Shown here piece by piece: positions 13,201 through 21,259 of a stretch of 64,000 bases of DNA. The number at the start of each line of letters is the position of its first letter. Position 1 is the stretch's first letter. Source of the DNA: Allorhodopirellula heiligendammensis. Lineage in GTDB: Bacteria > Planctomycetota > Planctomycetia > Pirellulales > Pirellulaceae. A model generated the notes under the pieces. The model did not search any database. It was not told the DNA's origin and saw only the letters and a program-made list of their open reading frames with translations. The DNA is taken from the NCBI RefSeq assembly GCF_007860105.1, contig NZ_SJPU01000002.1, forward strand, positions 2,197,782 to 2,261,781. Reading direction: 5' to 3'. The translations under genes and the position numbers were made by a program.

Positions 13201-15156
13201 GCTCACAAGCAGCGATGACAGAAAGATCGAACCATCGGTTGTGCTGGCACTAAAAGTCTCGACCGACGATTCAATCGCATCGCCGTCTTGGCCGATCGAG
13301 CCGTTGGAGATGAGGCTCACACTCTGCCCCAGGACGTTGTTGGAACCTTCGTTGATGTCCAGTACTCTGCCGGCAATCGAGGTGATCGTGGCCATATCCG
13401 GAGCCGTAACGGTATTGAGCAGGACGTTGCCTTGAACAGAGATGGAGACGTCATCGGTGCCTTGCGTCCCATTATTATCCAGCACGATTTGATTGTTGCC
13501 ATCAATATAAGGCGTGTGTCCGTTTTCCTTCGCCAGAACGGCGTTGATGATCATTCCCGGCCCATTCGAGTCGGCAATGTAAATGCCGCCGTCGTTGGTC
13601 GTGGCTGTGAGCGCTCCGATGGCGGTCTCGATCGCATCATCGGCCGTCCCGATGGCGCTACTGGATCCGGTCGTCGTCAAACTCACGCCGTTGGCGGCAG
13701 TTAGGTTAACGTCCGCACCGTTGCCGTCGGTGATCGCGCCGTTCTGAGCGGTCAAGTCAATGAATGCCGCGCCGGCCGACACGGCACCCAGGGCCACGCC
13801 GCCATCTGTATCGGTAAGGTAAATGTTGCCATCGTTCGTCGTGGCGTCGAGCGATCCGGTCGTCGTCTCGATCGCGTCGTCAGCAGTACCGATCCCATTG
13901 TGGGCGCCTGTCGTCGTCAGGCTCACACCGTTGGCCGCAGTCAGGTTGACGTCCGCACCGTTGCCATCGGTGATCGCGCCGTTCTGAGCGGTCAGACCAA
14001 TGAATCCTGCTCCGGCCGTCACCGCACCGAGGGCCACACCGCCCGCCGTGTCGGTGATGTAGATGTCGCCATCGTTGGTTGCGGCCGTGAGCGATGTTGT
14101 CGCCGTCTCGATCGCATCGCCCGTGGTTCCGATCGCATTGTTGGTCCCCGTTGCCGTCAAGCTCACACCGTTGGCCGCGGTGAGGTTAATGTCCGCGCCG
14201 TTACCGTCGGTGATCGCGCCGTCCTGAGCAGTCAAGCCAATGAATCCGGCTCCCGCCGACACCGCTCCGAGGGCCACTCCGCCCGCCGTGTCGGCAATGT
14301 AGATGTCGCCGTCGTTGGTTGTGGCCGTGAGCGTTGCAATCGCAGTTTCGATGGCATCGCTACTCGTACCGATCGCGTTGTTGGCCCCTGTCGTCGTCAG
14401 GGTCAGACCGTTCGCTGCAGTGAGGTTGACGTCGGCACCGTTGCCATCGGTGATTGCTCCATTCTGGGAGGTCAGATTGATGAGCCCGGCACCCGCCGAC
14501 ACTGCCTCGAGGGCCACACCGCCCGCCGTATCGGTGATGAAAATGTCGCCACCGCTGGTCGCGGCGTTCAAATTGGTGCCATTAATTTCCAACGTGGGAT
14601 TGGCATCCGTCGACGCGCCAATGCCCGTGGTAGCGGTGAGGTTGATGTTGGTGCCCGCGATGTCTGGATCACTGGTGTTGTTGTCCGTGATCGCACCGTC
14701 GCTTGCAGTAAGTGTGACCGTGTCGCCGCTGGTGACCGGACCATTCAGCGTCACATTCCCCGCCGCCACGGACAGGTTTCCTGTGAGTGTCAGGTCTGAA
14801 ATCGTTGCCGCATGGGCGACATCAATGTCGACGGAGGTCACGGCGCTGACCGCACAGGAGACAACCATGGTGCCGGTTCCCGTGCAACTCGCCGCGTCCG
14901 CGCCACTGACCGTAATGTTTTCTGTATCGGTGAATTGGTAGTCGGTGCCGACGAGCTCGACGGCCAAGGTGCCTGTAGCTGAGCTGCCGTCGTAGCTGAG
15001 GGCCCCACCGCTCAGGTCGAGCGTCGCCAGCATGCGGCGATCTTCGAGACGCTCTAGAAAGAGTGACGCCAAGGTCGAACGTTGCTTAATGCGTCGTCGG
15101 CGACGGGAGGATTTTGTACGCAGCGGACGCTCGGATCCAAATAAATTGCTCATCAT
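4252..15156 (-). CDS. Giant secreted LEPR-motif protein with beta-repeats, RTX, FG-GAP-like and dockerin repeats
   Basis: This is a complete gene of about 3,634 aa. I place the start at the ATGATG at 15156/15153, preceded by a purine-rich AGAAGAAAA stretch and aligning with the paralogue's start; an in-frame GTG at 15186 would add ten residues. In order: basic leader; LASLFLERLEDRRMLA (LEPR-like motif, residues ~27-42); long arrays of beta-type repeats to ~1320, including four 80-residue copies near 200-530; an Ala-rich, probably helical insert at ~1320-1530; more repeats; RTX-type GGxGxDxL nonapeptides at ~2365-2670 (for example GGLGDDTITGSDDADLIFGG), which bind Ca2+ in secreted proteins; a pre-peptidase-like beta domain near 2840-2900; FG-GAP/VCBS-like calcium motifs (GDFDGDGIDDLG, ADFNGDGLADIG) near 3205-3370; and two dockerin type I-like repeats (DVNRDGNVTALDAL, NVNGDGFITALDAL) near 3455-3525. 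A Ca-stabilised extracellular adhesin or matrix protein is inferred. Confidence 0.9.
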   Translation of the reverse strand: MMSNLFGSERPLRTKSSRRRRRIKQRSTLASLFLERLEDRRMLATLDLSGGALSYDGSSATGTLAVELVGTDYQFTDTENITVSGADAASCTGTGTMVVSCAVSAVTSVDIDVAHAATISDLTLTGNLSVAAGNVTLNGPVTSGDTVTLTASDGAITDNNTSDPDIAGTNINLTATTGIGASTDANPTLEINGTNLNAATSGGDIFITDTAGGVALEAVSAGAGLINLTSQNGAITDGNGADVNLTAANGLTLTTTGANNAIGTSSDAIETAIATLTATTNDGDIYIADTAGGVALGAVSAGAGFIGLTAQDGAITDGNGADINLTAANGVSLTATGTNNAIGTTGDAIETATTSLTAATNDGDIYITDTAGGVALGAVTAGAGFIGLTAQNGAITDGNGADVNLTAANGVSLTTTGAHNGIGTADDAIETTTGSLDATTNDGNIYLTDTDGGVALGAVSAGAAFIDLTAQNGAITDGNGADVNLTAANGVSLTTTGSSSAIGTADDAIETAIGALTATTNDGGIYIADSNGPGMIINAVLAKENGHTPYIDGNNQIVLDNNGTQGTDDVSISVQGNVLLNTVTAPDMATITSIAGRVLDINEGSNNVLGQSVSLISNGSIGQDGDAIESSVETFSASTTDGSIFLSSLLVSTAASVVAGGAGNQVLVTSTSPSLQIQTITAQGNVTVQNGGGSLLDDNGTDVNITGSTVSLSGASGIGTEVDPLETHTANLSATVSAPASGITPAAVIFIDNNDGGLVAVSSVAATTNGGDVAINYLGGSLSFVGSTQVLNAAGAAVTFETKTGDVKVGLVDAGSSDISIITPGAITDEGNDADVDVRGGSVRLTAGSGIGGDSNEIETDVVSLEATTSAQGIFISEASAFTVSVSATAGDINVSNTTGDMTLGLVSSPSQVTLHTSGAILDGNGADNNVSADTLNLSAANGIGSSGDALEISVNTLTADGGAGGGLWIANSMALALASAAATGGPVSISASGDLTVSSVTATGQDVTLKASGKLIDGNGTTTNVSAASATLNGSMIGTSSDKIETEVSTLTAATTSGGVFVSDVGTGSLTLTATATGQAADIDIDSAGSIVLTTAIAQGDTVKLDAAGTITNGNAPPPPVKSNIIAKTLEITAPGGIGTPTNPLEADVNQVAVADGGSVGANINFTGPLLLTEAALEAAGSGTLTFNADSIAIENISDDTATIASGRSLLLQTTTGAIVFLDPADTIETTGAGTITIQSGTVVESGAVAVLGNLKTAGGNILATADRTITIGQFDAGAGDVTVESHAGIIVDGNGTAVNVIAGTATLAGAAPTARQAELDEEFAIANAAAFTAQAAAEQTTANALEGQLNIANLYVEDLQVAVANDKVAADSAADAYNRATNTSNGLNVAVATAGTVVSAASVATSAAALVAGPAQAIPLTGDLGAGTILAGLQIGLNVAQVALNVASIAATSYAFTVTDLGNEKSAATAQLLADSSSLNLALASQNSLSEANSISLAAAANSAIVRDASERVRDQAILARDQANVIGSAAEPLGLDVSGVVNVTAGPTDSYLEVTGATAIDQIQTTGSVTLISTGAISDADAGAGADVLATGLNIAAAGGIGATTDPIETRVATLNATNTTSGDIVIANIAGDPAALDITGISNSGGGDVVISNQGSTVGGEGITVSGPVSANDATAAVTINSGSPLTIDSDITAAGAIVLTASDTANSGDDLTVMSGATIESTGSSVTLQAGDNIIVESGSTIQASTEIVITADFDDDPADTTGANVMIAGTLVSPTATIGVGDNADDDDTFTIAPQLATPITVDAGDGSDTLNFNANGLAVTIAGNQITAAGMQPVTFNNFEFVNILNASGGGSITLLAAAGDADTLTLTGTGPQAGTFSLNGGVPIAFTDVDSFYFNANDMADVITVAPFATSVLPWNVGVTIDGGTGDDQIIYNNVVGLIDRTSVTATAPQAGHIDSPGVTSALNSQLVSFTNVEEISANANSGEDEQLTVNQRDTSAADTTTLLDDTAELVGLFNVEMENFVGLTLNGRGGNDTFNITPGTIPVFVNGGNPIGSTAGDLINFLPTSTYMLESGPENDSGGLVPSDAQRVSWDHIEQLSVSGGTGGVFQGTNGDDAITIIARDSSTHTAADGVQDFTVSLNAGPSILFLNTPVFTVNALAGDDDIVLQTLDPAAAVWDVDLTIRGGASSSTTGTGQGGDVFSLESQGTQTVTYSPSVIEVAELSSTINISAVEQVGYEGQGSDTLTINGTGRDDNFVVSLGNGGSGSHRSNAAPSFDYTGASDVTVNGGTGGFDVLSLLGGGGVDTVTSTATVVTIADQGTLTLGSNLSRFELRTFGGNDNITLDLDVPGIQNFVDAGDGNDVIDMAGSQGATIFGGLGDDTITGSDDADLIFGGAGQDVIMAGGGDDEVNGEAGNDIIMGGLGTDRLFGGSDSDVFNWNAGDGSDFVDGGSNASDILNVSGSSAADEFMLQPANDSTHLQVILGAGIVDTQGVQQINVNGLGGGDAFTLTDLTTTEVVKVNLDLGAAGSKDMIGVHGRSVTDDLLVSSTGGVVNVAGLEYDVTVKNAAAADQDLLRLLGNEGNDILTAAAGVQDTILMTLEGGAGDDFLSADATLIGGPGDDHLHGGAGDNQLFGNEGEDTLMGGPGNDTFDGGSGFDTILIQGTSASDSIGVDQSSATTLTVQLNGVNDTDTLIAGTIEQAQVDAGQGDDDIGVRISQDLNATPENSLRVTVHGGEPDASDRLLVIDDGIGNTVQNHQGADEQSGTVIVGPLSPVSYSGIEYVNIAPLDTDSSSSTFGGTGSDSLGRIVVFHPDVFSYNSTFHNPTEFSDLVQYTAKPSIAPGSQADPFGLGSELQADVDWYRFTAPKTGTFEFQLLFDAVPVLANGQAGLPGDGQLRLDVFNADGTPITRLPTETNDATQAIGMEAGLSYLVRIQGATPDSINIYDINVADVDAIGPQIVDPDGAGPQQAIEITGIPTYNLFDVKPVSQGPTPLVNSLTIHIQDGPNRFPGFTYGALDPDISSAAGLYTLTGDHNGIIDISAIVVTNAPVTAGGPATATIELQFDSPLPDDRYTLMLSDSIVDPSGNQLDGESDAQEPQGGPTFPSGDGVPGGDFVARFTVDSRAEIGVYADGSVFIDTNGNRQFDPEAIDSDFTNEDIVYKQGEQNSLTIAGNFVRDADGIADGYDKLATYGSFGGALRWLIDTNNNGVPDLVVTTSPQQNGLPFAGNFDDNSVNGDEVGLKSGTTWHLDTDHDFQVDKTLAGNMTGSPFVGDFDGDGIDDLGAWSNDLFVLNLSSGDVDNIDGYTDVSFTFGFPGVREQPFAADFNGDGLADIGLWQPDGTGVVPEEQGEFYVLMSHTRPLADAPLGGGPASVVTVPDRITATIDGSGGTEISFTPQSFGSDFFAAFGDSDALPVVGNFARPSLSASGIPVDPVSLAVLGTTNLDNPFDVNRDGNVTALDALSIINYLNSEQSTSVGSILIESGSTMLDEGPMFNVNGDGFITALDALHVINHLNELDSQIANPEPVAPVIVPAKTPDLFSDREDERTRELATVIHDVAEGLVKSAEDAQPGGSQLRDSANSSQLRVDDFFANWDRETAADRSAARDSDVSFDVELLATPER
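13564..14523 (-). repeat. Four tandem 240-bp coding repeats (80-aa modules)
   Basis: Four consecutive in-frame 80-codon units, each beginning GGVAL(G/E)AV(S/T)AGA and ending in TNDGxIYI(A/T)D. They match exactly in length and differ by scattered substitutions. The paralogue at 3-3665 has a single unit at the equivalent place (about 2784-3023), so the array has expanded or contracted since the gene duplication. Confidence 0.85.
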
Positions 15157-15509
15157 GTTTTCTTCTAACGGGCCAGGCTCATTCACATCGAAGGGCTCCC
15201 ACTTTAACTTAAAAGTGCAGAGGGCGTAGGCCTCGTTTCCCGCAGAAGGAGCGTGGACCCGCTCGCATGGCTTGGACGTCGCGCGATCACGAATGTAAGC
15301 GGAGTGCCGTCAGGCACCGGGCGAGGCCCTCAAGTACCGGGTGATGCCGTCAGGCCCGGGCGCTGACGCGACTCGGTTCACTCATTCCACCCCAATCGGA
15401 GCCGATCCCTTCGAGGGCGAGCTTCGCCATCTCGTTTAGCGACCGGTTTGGTGAAAACCCATCTTCGATGACGCGCCCTTCCAAAGGACTTGATGGAACT
15501 GGCTGCTGG
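15157..15509. other. Intergenic spacer upstream of the giant gene
   Basis: It separates the exporter permease from the giant repeat-protein gene. It contains two direct copies of TGCCGTCAGGC (15305-15315 and 15345-15355), each followed by a CCGGG-containing stretch. The repeats could be small dispersed elements or part of the giant gene's promoter region. No gene is seen. Confidence 0.4.
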
Positions 15510-16844
15510 TTACTCGTGCCGGAGTGCGTCGATGGGATTCATTCGCGCGGCGCGGATCGCGGGGTACAGGCCGCTACCCAATCCTACCGCGACAGCGATC
15601 ACCACAGCGAGTGGAATGGTTTCCATTACGATCGTGGGCTGTGAATCTCGAATCGCGCTGGGCAATACTGCAAACTGCTCAGGAAACCCCTTGGCGATGA
15701 GTAGAATCGCGCCGCGATACATCGGTGGACCAAGAAATCCAAGCACGATTCCTAACGCAGCACCCGCAAACGATAACAGGATCGTTTCGACCAAGAACTG
15801 TCGGACAATATCCCGGCGGCGAGCGCCCAAGGCGCGGCGGATTCCGATTTCGCGGGTCCGCTCGGTGACACTGGCCAGCATGATGTTCATGATTCCAATA
15901 CCACCGACCAACAGCGAAATACACGCGATCAAAACGCCAATCCCCAAAAACATCAGTCTTAGGTTGCGAGCCTGTTCGAGCAGTTCGAGCGGTACCACCA
16001 CGGCCACGTCTCCCGCGTCTTTATGTTTGGCCGCCAGAATGCTCTCGATCACCTTGGCCGTCGGCCGCACTTGGCTGACCCGTTCTACCTGCATGGTGAT
16101 CTGGTTGAGTTCCATGATTTCGACTTGGAACTGGCCGCTGCGGCGAGTGACAATGGTGTCACCAATACGCTTTTGCATGGTTTCGATCGGGATATAGACG
16201 TCTCGATTGAAATCTTGCGAATCCAGCGAACCGCCGATCGCTGCCGAAGCGCTGCGGGATTCGAGCACACCCACAATGCGGTAGTAATCGGTATGTTCAG
16301 GAACATAGATACGTTTACCGACGGGGTCTTCATAGGGAAACAAGCCATCGGCGATCCCTGATGCGATCACACAGACGTTTTCCGCCCGCGCGCTGTCAGC
16401 GTCGGTCAGAAACCGGCCACCCCGCCGCCGCAACTCAAGCCGGTTGACGGTTTTATAGCCCGGCGTGCATCCGACTAAGCGTCCGGAAATCAGTTCGTCA
16501 CCATGTGTGAATTGGCGTTTGATCTCGCGGATCGGGACCGCTTTGTCGATCATCGGCAAGGTGGCGATGATCTGGTCGAGTTCACTACGAGACAGACCAT
16601 ATTTGGACGCCGATGAACCAGCGAGTTTCTCCTCAGGCGGTTTCACCGAGCGGACAATGATTGTGGTCGCACCGAGCGACTCAATCTGTTTCTGCACCTG
16701 GTTACTTGCACCCTGGCTGATGGCCGTCAACACAATCACCGACCACACGCCGATCAGGATGCCAAGCATCGTCAGGCCGGTGCGCAACGGGTGCAGCGTC
16801 AAGCTCTTGACCCCCATGCGAATTGTTCGCAACCACATCAGCAT
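15510..16844 (-). CDS. MacB-type ABC transporter permease
   Basis: Membrane subunit of a MacAB/LolCDE-type ATP-driven exporter, 444 aa. It has the usual order: an N-terminal membrane segment (residues ~18-42, TMLGILIGVWSVIVLTAIS), a large extracytoplasmic MacB_PCD domain (~45-280), then an FtsX-type block of three membrane segments, ending in the family signature PAIRAARMNPIDALRHE. The segment REIGIRRALGARRRDI is the typical cytoplasmic loop that contacts the ATPase. It lies 13 bp downstream of the ATPase gene, so the two are surely co-transcribed and form one complex with the HlyD-type adaptor. The substrate is unknown. The giant surface proteins next door are one guess, but proximity is the only reason. 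Confidence 0.93.
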   Translation of the reverse strand: MLMWLRTIRMGVKSLTLHPLRTGLTMLGILIGVWSVIVLTAISQGASNQVQKQIESLGATTIIVRSVKPPEEKLAGSSASKYGLSRSELDQIIATLPMIDKAVPIREIKRQFTHGDELISGRLVGCTPGYKTVNRLELRRRGGRFLTDADSARAENVCVIASGIADGLFPYEDPVGKRIYVPEHTDYYRIVGVLESRSASAAIGGSLDSQDFNRDVYIPIETMQKRIGDTIVTRRSGQFQVEIMELNQITMQVERVSQVRPTAKVIESILAAKHKDAGDVAVVVPLELLEQARNLRLMFLGIGVLIACISLLVGGIGIMNIMLASVTERTREIGIRRALGARRRDIVRQFLVETILLSFAGAALGIVLGFLGPPMYRGAILLIAKGFPEQFAVLPSAIRDSQPTIVMETIPLAVVIAVAVGLGSGLYPAIRAARMNPIDALRHE

Positions 16845-16857
16845 CGGCCAACCGCCT

Positions 16858-17730
16858 TCATGAGAGTCCCTGTTTGTTCTTCACCGCGATTGCAGCGGCT
16901 GCTTGCAGCTCCCGGGCAGTCTGCCGACGTTCATCGCTGACGGGTTCGTCACTATAAAGCATACCGTCCTTGAGCCTGACGATCCGGCGGGCACGCTCGG
17001 CAACATCGTCCTCGTGAGTCACGAGGATGATCGTCCGACCTTCGCCATTGAGTTGATCAAAGAGTGCCAAAATTTCATCCGTCGTGACACTGTCGAGGTT
17101 TCCCGTCGGCTCGTCAGCAAGGATGAAGTACGGGTCATTGACGAGGCTGCGGGCGATGGCGACACGCTGTTGCTGTCCGCCAGAAAGTTGATTGGGGCGG
17201 TGGTCGAGCCGATCGGCAAGTCCAACCCGTTCGGCCAGTTCAACCGCCCGAGCGTATTCCTTCGCACCGAGCAGCCCCTGGTAGTACAGGGGAACCTGGA
17301 TGTTCTCAACAACGGTGAGTTGTTGAATCAGATTGTAGGATTGGAACACAAACCCAATCCGGCGACTGCGAATATCGGCGAGCTGATCGTCCGACATCAG
17401 GCTAATGTTATCGTCACCAAGGTACAGGCTGCCGGCGGTAGGCTGATCGAGGCAGCCGAGCATGTTCAAGAGCGTGCTCTTGCCACTTCCCGACGGTCCC
17501 ATGATTGCTACGTAATCCCCTTGAGGGACATCGAACGATACACCCCGCAGTGCCCTGACCGTTTCGCTCTTGAGCACATACTCTTTCGTCAACCCATCAA
17601 TCCGCGTAGCGAGTTTCGCTGCAGCAATAGGACTCGCTGGCTGATAGGGCGTCATCGCCGGTTTTCCGGCTGCCGCCGGCGATGGATGTGAGGTGGATGG
17701 TTCTCCGGAACGCTGCAGGAAATTTCTCAT
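16858..17730 (-). CDS. ABC transporter ATP-binding protein (MacB/LolD type)
   Basis: Soluble ATPase that powers the exporter, 290 aa. Walker A is GPSGSGKST (about residues 79-87), the Q-loop lies in FVFQSYNLI, the ABC signature is [15 protein letters not shown], Walker B is [13 protein letters not shown], and the switch histidine is in [11 protein letters not shown]. The N-terminus carries about 40 extra, low-complexity residues before the conserved start of the fold, so translation might begin at an internal Met. However, the ATG at 17730 overlaps the stop of the adaptor gene in an ATGA arrangement, which argues for translational coupling and this start. The C-terminal tail beyond the H-loop is normal for the family. 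Confidence 0.95.
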   Translation of the reverse strand: MRNFLQRSGEPSTSHPSPAAAGKPAMTPYQPASPIAAAKLATRIDGLTKEYVLKSETVRALRGVSFDVPQGDYVAIMGPSGSGKSTLLNMLGCLDQPTAGSLYLGDDNISLMSDDQLADIRSRRIGFVFQSYNLIQQLTVVENIQVPLYYQGLLGAKEYARAVELAERVGLADRLDHRPNQLSGGQQQRVAIARSLVNDPYFILADEPTGNLDSVTTDEILALFDQLNGEGRTIILVTHEDDVAERARRIVRLKDGMLYSDEPVSDERRQTARELQAAAAIAVKNKQGLS

Positions 17731-19445
17731 GCGGCCGGTTGGTCGGTATTCTTGGTGGTCATCTCAGCGGTTTCTTTCGCCTCTCCACGACGGGGAGTAG
17801 ACGTCGACTGGACGCTTGATTCATCCTCAACCTCTGGCCGGGCACTGACCGTTTCCGCGCTCGATGTCTCTGCATCAGCGGCGGCGACTGGTTGATACTT
17901 CCTGATCATATCGCTGTTGTCCTCAGCCACGACCTCAGGCAGGTCCATCAACGCCAGGTGCTCGCGGAGATTCAAAACCGCCTTGTCACCAGCGACGAGT
18001 CCCTCGGTAATACTGGCCATGGTATCGTTGGTGGCGGAGATCTTCACCTGGCGCGTTTGGAAATCCTGGACGCCGGTCTGCACCAAGGCGTACATTTTCT
18101 TGTCGTGTTCATACACCGCTTGAATCGGAACCTGAGTCGCGTCAGGCAATTGCTCGACGAACACTTCGACGGCCGCTGTCATGCCGGTGCGTATATTGTC
18201 AGGAGGATTGGTGATCTCAACGATGACACCATACTCCTTGATCGATGAACTGAACCAGCTGCCCGGTTCGGCATAGCGATTTACTTTCGCAACATGCCCG
18301 GTTAATCCTAGATTGGGCAAGGCGTCGATGCGAATCTTTGCGGGCATTCCCTTCTGAAGCAGCGTGATGCGAGATTCGTTGACCTTGCAACGAACTTGCA
18401 TTTTGCTCGGGTCGGGCAGACGCACCAGGGTTTGCCGCTCACGGACAACCGCTCCCGCTTCGACAACAAATTCCGAATCACCACGATGACTTTGTTTGTT
18501 GGCGTGCACAACGACACCCTCCGTCGGCGCTACCATCACGCAGTTGGCAATCTGTTGCTCAATTTCGCGGTACTCGAGTTGCTCTTCGGAGAGCTTTTCG
18601 CGGGCGGCGGTCAGGCCGGCTTTCGCAGCTTCAATGTCGCTATCAAACTGCACCAACATTTTACGTTTGGTCAAATCCTGCAAGACTCGCAACCGCCCTT
18701 TGGCGGCATCGAGTTGATTTCGTGTATTGGCAAGTGCAAATTTGTCCGCTTCGAGCTGCAACGAATTGACGAGCCCCTTTGCCACGAGTCGCTCGCTGCT
18801 CTCAAGTGCCAACTGAGCCTTCCGCATCTCCTGTTCGGCAATCGCCATCTCACTGAGGATCGCTTTCTCTTCGGTCAGGAACAAGCCTTCGAGATACTCC
18901 TCGCGCGAAATCGTCGCCTGCTCCAACAGAGCTGCTGCCGTCGCCACGGCCGCTTCAGCAGTGATCACCTCAATTCGGTTTTCCTTCAGAGAAACCTCCA
19001 GGTTCGACGAATCCAGTTCGACCAGTTTATCGCCTTTGACTACGTGGGTGCCCTCATCAATTACCCACAGAATGGCAGTCCCGGCATTGCCGCGCGCTTC
19101 AATTTCACAAATCACCTCCGTATTACTGCTACTCTCAATTTCGCCCTGCTCGACGATCGTGTGATCGAATGGACCTTGAGTGACCTCGCTGATCAGCAGA
19201 TCGTCAGGCGAAATCCGCTTGCTGCGTTCCTTGTACAGGTCATAGGCATACCAGCCTGCACCGCCGGCAATGGCTAGCAGCACCAGCAATACAACCTTCA
19301 CCCCGCCATGGCGGGGCGAGGTGACGGAACAGCATCGACTCGAAGCGTGGGAGAACATAGTGGGGAGGGGGGCAAGGAGGGGGGGCAGGGACGAAAAATC
19401 GATTGACGATCCCTGAGGCGTGGCAAGGCGATAAATTTCACCCAT
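17727..19445 (-). CDS. HlyD/MacA-family efflux periplasmic adaptor
   Basis: Membrane-fusion protein that links the inner-membrane ABC complex to the cell surface, up to 572 aa. A membrane anchor lies at about residues 49-70 (VVLLVLLAIAGGAGWYAYDLY). It is followed by a split lipoyl-like hairpin (VIDEGTHVVKGDKLVELDSS), a long coiled coil (~150-290) and a second lipoyl half (CVMVAPTEGVVVHANK). Beta-barrel domains follow, ending in an acidic, Ser/Thr-rich tail typical of planctomycete versions. Start choice is uncertain: ATG 19445 adds 29 residues before an internal ATG at 19358 that sits closer to the anchor; neither has a strong ribosome binding site. It is the first gene of a three-gene operon with the ATPase and permease. 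Confidence 0.9.
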   Translation of the reverse strand: MGEIYRLATPQGSSIDFSSLPPLLAPLPTMFSHASSRCCSVTSPRHGGVKVVLLVLLAIAGGAGWYAYDLYKERSKRISPDDLLISEVTQGPFDHTIVEQGEIESSSNTEVICEIEARGNAGTAILWVIDEGTHVVKGDKLVELDSSNLEVSLKENRIEVITAEAAVATAAALLEQATISREEYLEGLFLTEEKAILSEMAIAEQEMRKAQLALESSERLVAKGLVNSLQLEADKFALANTRNQLDAAKGRLRVLQDLTKRKMLVQFDSDIEAAKAGLTAAREKLSEEQLEYREIEQQIANCVMVAPTEGVVVHANKQSHRGDSEFVVEAGAVVRERQTLVRLPDPSKMQVRCKVNESRITLLQKGMPAKIRIDALPNLGLTGHVAKVNRYAEPGSWFSSSIKEYGVIVEITNPPDNIRTGMTAAVEVFVEQLPDATQVPIQAVYEHDKKMYALVQTGVQDFQTRQVKISATNDTMASITEGLVAGDKAVLNLREHLALMDLPEVVAEDNSDMIRKYQPVAAADAETSSAETVSARPEVEDESSVQSTSTPRRGEAKETAEMTTKNTDQPAA

Positions 19446-19757
19446 TTACGAAGCCTATTGAGTTGCATCTTGCGTGCAAACACCAATTGGCAACCATGAA
19501 ACCCCGGTCAACGGCAAATCGATCGGTAGTTTCTACGAAACTCAACCTAAAAAAAGATCGATGTCCGTCGTAAGTCCTTTTGAAACAATGTTTTCGGACG
19601 AAGTCAACACTGCAAATTCGATTGCACGACGCGACACACCACCACGCGGGAGACAGCAGACATCATGGCATTACGCCAAATCTTTAGCTGGTCGCGTCAG
19701 GTCGGCCACCGTAGCGACGCTATCTCGCCGGCGCATTGAAAACGCAGTTGTACGCCC
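19446..19757. other. Intergenic spacer between UDPGP gene and exporter operon
   Basis: About 310 bp in which I see no convincing gene. A GTG-started frame on the plus strand (19474-19761) lacks a ribosome binding site and family features. The promoter of the exporter operon should lie here. Confidence 0.4.
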
Positions 19758-21161
19758 TTAGGCATCAAAGTATTGATCCGCGGCGACATGAAGTTCCGGA
19801 GCTATCCTAGCCCGTAATTCGTCAGGATCGAGCGCAAAATTTGCATTGATTTCAACTTTTACACCATCGTCCACCGCGGCCCCCGCCTGGGCTAGCCACG
19901 AGCGGTGCAAGTCCACGATCGCTTGACGGGCCAAAGCAGGAGTATCCGCCTCAGCTCCGTCGGCATTCTTGACTGGGGCGAACGCTTTGCCCGGCTCGAC
20001 CTCGCAAATGATGGTCCGCTCAGCGGCAGGAAGTAGGTCGAAAATGAACTTCTCGAACTTCGTCGCATTGGGAGTTTCTGGCTGTACCGCTTGAGCAGCC
20101 TCATTGAGATAGGAAACCTTTTTACTGGCGCGATGAAACGGCAGTGATGAATCGCTTCCCCGTTCCCGATCTAGAAAAGCGACGTCGAACAAGTGCACCG
20201 CGATGCTGCCCGCCCACAGTTTCAACCCGCCATTCTCGTCCGTCATTTCGGCAGCTTGATCCGGCAGATCGCTATATTCGATCACGTGCGTGCGTCCATC
20301 CACTTCCACCACGTTACCCACTTTTTCGCTGGGGTAGCGTTTTCGGATGACCTGCGAAGTCATCTCACTTTCGGAGAGCAGGTGATGACCAATGAATTCA
20401 GGATCGCAGAGCGTGACCAGCGGATTGTCGACTTGGAAGTAGAACAGATGCCGGTGCCCGTTGGCCTGCATGCGGTCCAGGCACCCATTGCGATCGAGGG
20501 CGGTCAGTGTGCCGCCATGGCCATCGGGACTCAATGCCAGCGAGTCCTTTTCGGCCAGCAGCAGTTTGCCTGTCTGGGCATCGACAGCTGGCATCGTGCC
20601 CTGCTTGAAAATCACGACCTGGTCCGCCGCCAAGCCGAAATTTCCATGCTCCTCAAAGTAAGCTCGTGTGGGCGCATCGGTAGCTTCACTGGTCATCAAA
20701 TACCAGGGAATGGCTACGTCATAGCGGCGTCCGGTAGCAATCAAGCGGTCGGCAAAGATTTGGAACAGTGTGCGATCGCTCAGCGGCCCGATGGGAAACA
20801 TCCCTTTGGGCAAATCAAAACCAAGTCGCGTGCCTTGACCGCCCGCCACAAGAATAACGGCGATCTCACCTGCCCGGAGCGCCTCCTCGCCACGCTGGCG
20901 AGCCTCGGCGGGAGACCAGGGTACACCGCTACCATCAGCCGATACCGCCAGCGGCAAGGTGGCCCGCCTCGCCATTTCAGCGTAGTCAGTGGGCTGGTCA
21001 TCGCCACCGACTAAGCGTGCGAGTTCGGCCAAGTCGACTGCCCGGATCTGAGCGGCGAGCTGGTCGCGAGAGCTGGCGTCAAGCTCATCCCAGTACTGCA
21101 GGACGTGCGTCTGGTCGTAGGGAGCGACAATGGCGGTGAGTTCATCGCGAGTAGTAGTCAT
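19758..21161 (-). CDS. UDPGP-family UTP-dependent sugar-1-phosphate nucleotidyltransferase
   Basis: Transfers a uridylyl group from UTP to a hexose-1-phosphate (GlcNAc-1-P or Glc-1-P), giving a UDP-sugar for envelope polysaccharide. It is the eukaryotic-like UAP1/UGP type, not the GalU type. The nucleotide-binding loop is LVAGGQGTRLG with the following PKGMFPIGP; SPDGHGG, FYFQVDNPL (metal-binding Asp) and VGNVVEVDG are further family motifs. From the ATG at 21161 it is 467 aa, normal for the family; a TTG at 21230 would add 23 non-conserved residues. The exact sugar cannot be read from sequence; UDP-GlcNAc is favoured because the N-terminal helical region (YWDELDASSRDQLAAQI) matches the UAP type. 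It lies about 100 bp downstream of purD on the same strand. Confidence 0.88.
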   Translation of the reverse strand: MTTTRDELTAIVAPYDQTHVLQYWDELDASSRDQLAAQIRAVDLAELARLVGGDDQPTDYAEMARRATLPLAVSADGSGVPWSPAEARQRGEEALRAGEIAVILVAGGQGTRLGFDLPKGMFPIGPLSDRTLFQIFADRLIATGRRYDVAIPWYLMTSEATDAPTRAYFEEHGNFGLAADQVVIFKQGTMPAVDAQTGKLLLAEKDSLALSPDGHGGTLTALDRNGCLDRMQANGHRHLFYFQVDNPLVTLCDPEFIGHHLLSESEMTSQVIRKRYPSEKVGNVVEVDGRTHVIEYSDLPDQAAEMTDENGGLKLWAGSIAVHLFDVAFLDRERGSDSSLPFHRASKKVSYLNEAAQAVQPETPNATKFEKFIFDLLPAAERTIICEVEPGKAFAPVKNADGAEADTPALARQAIVDLHRSWLAQAGAAVDDGVKVEINANFALDPDELRARIAPELHVAADQYFDA

Positions 21162-21259
21162 CGAAGCATCAGTTAAAATTGGTATGGAGAAGGTGTCGTC
21201 AAAAAACTGCACATGCCCAGTCGACGTCAATACCAGTGGCTGAACAGCCCAGCGTTGGT

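Noticed and set aside
19474..19761. 95-codon plus-strand frame between UDPGP gene and exporter operon
   Set aside because: GTG start without a ribosome binding site, no recognisable features, and it overlaps the end of the convergent UDPGP gene.
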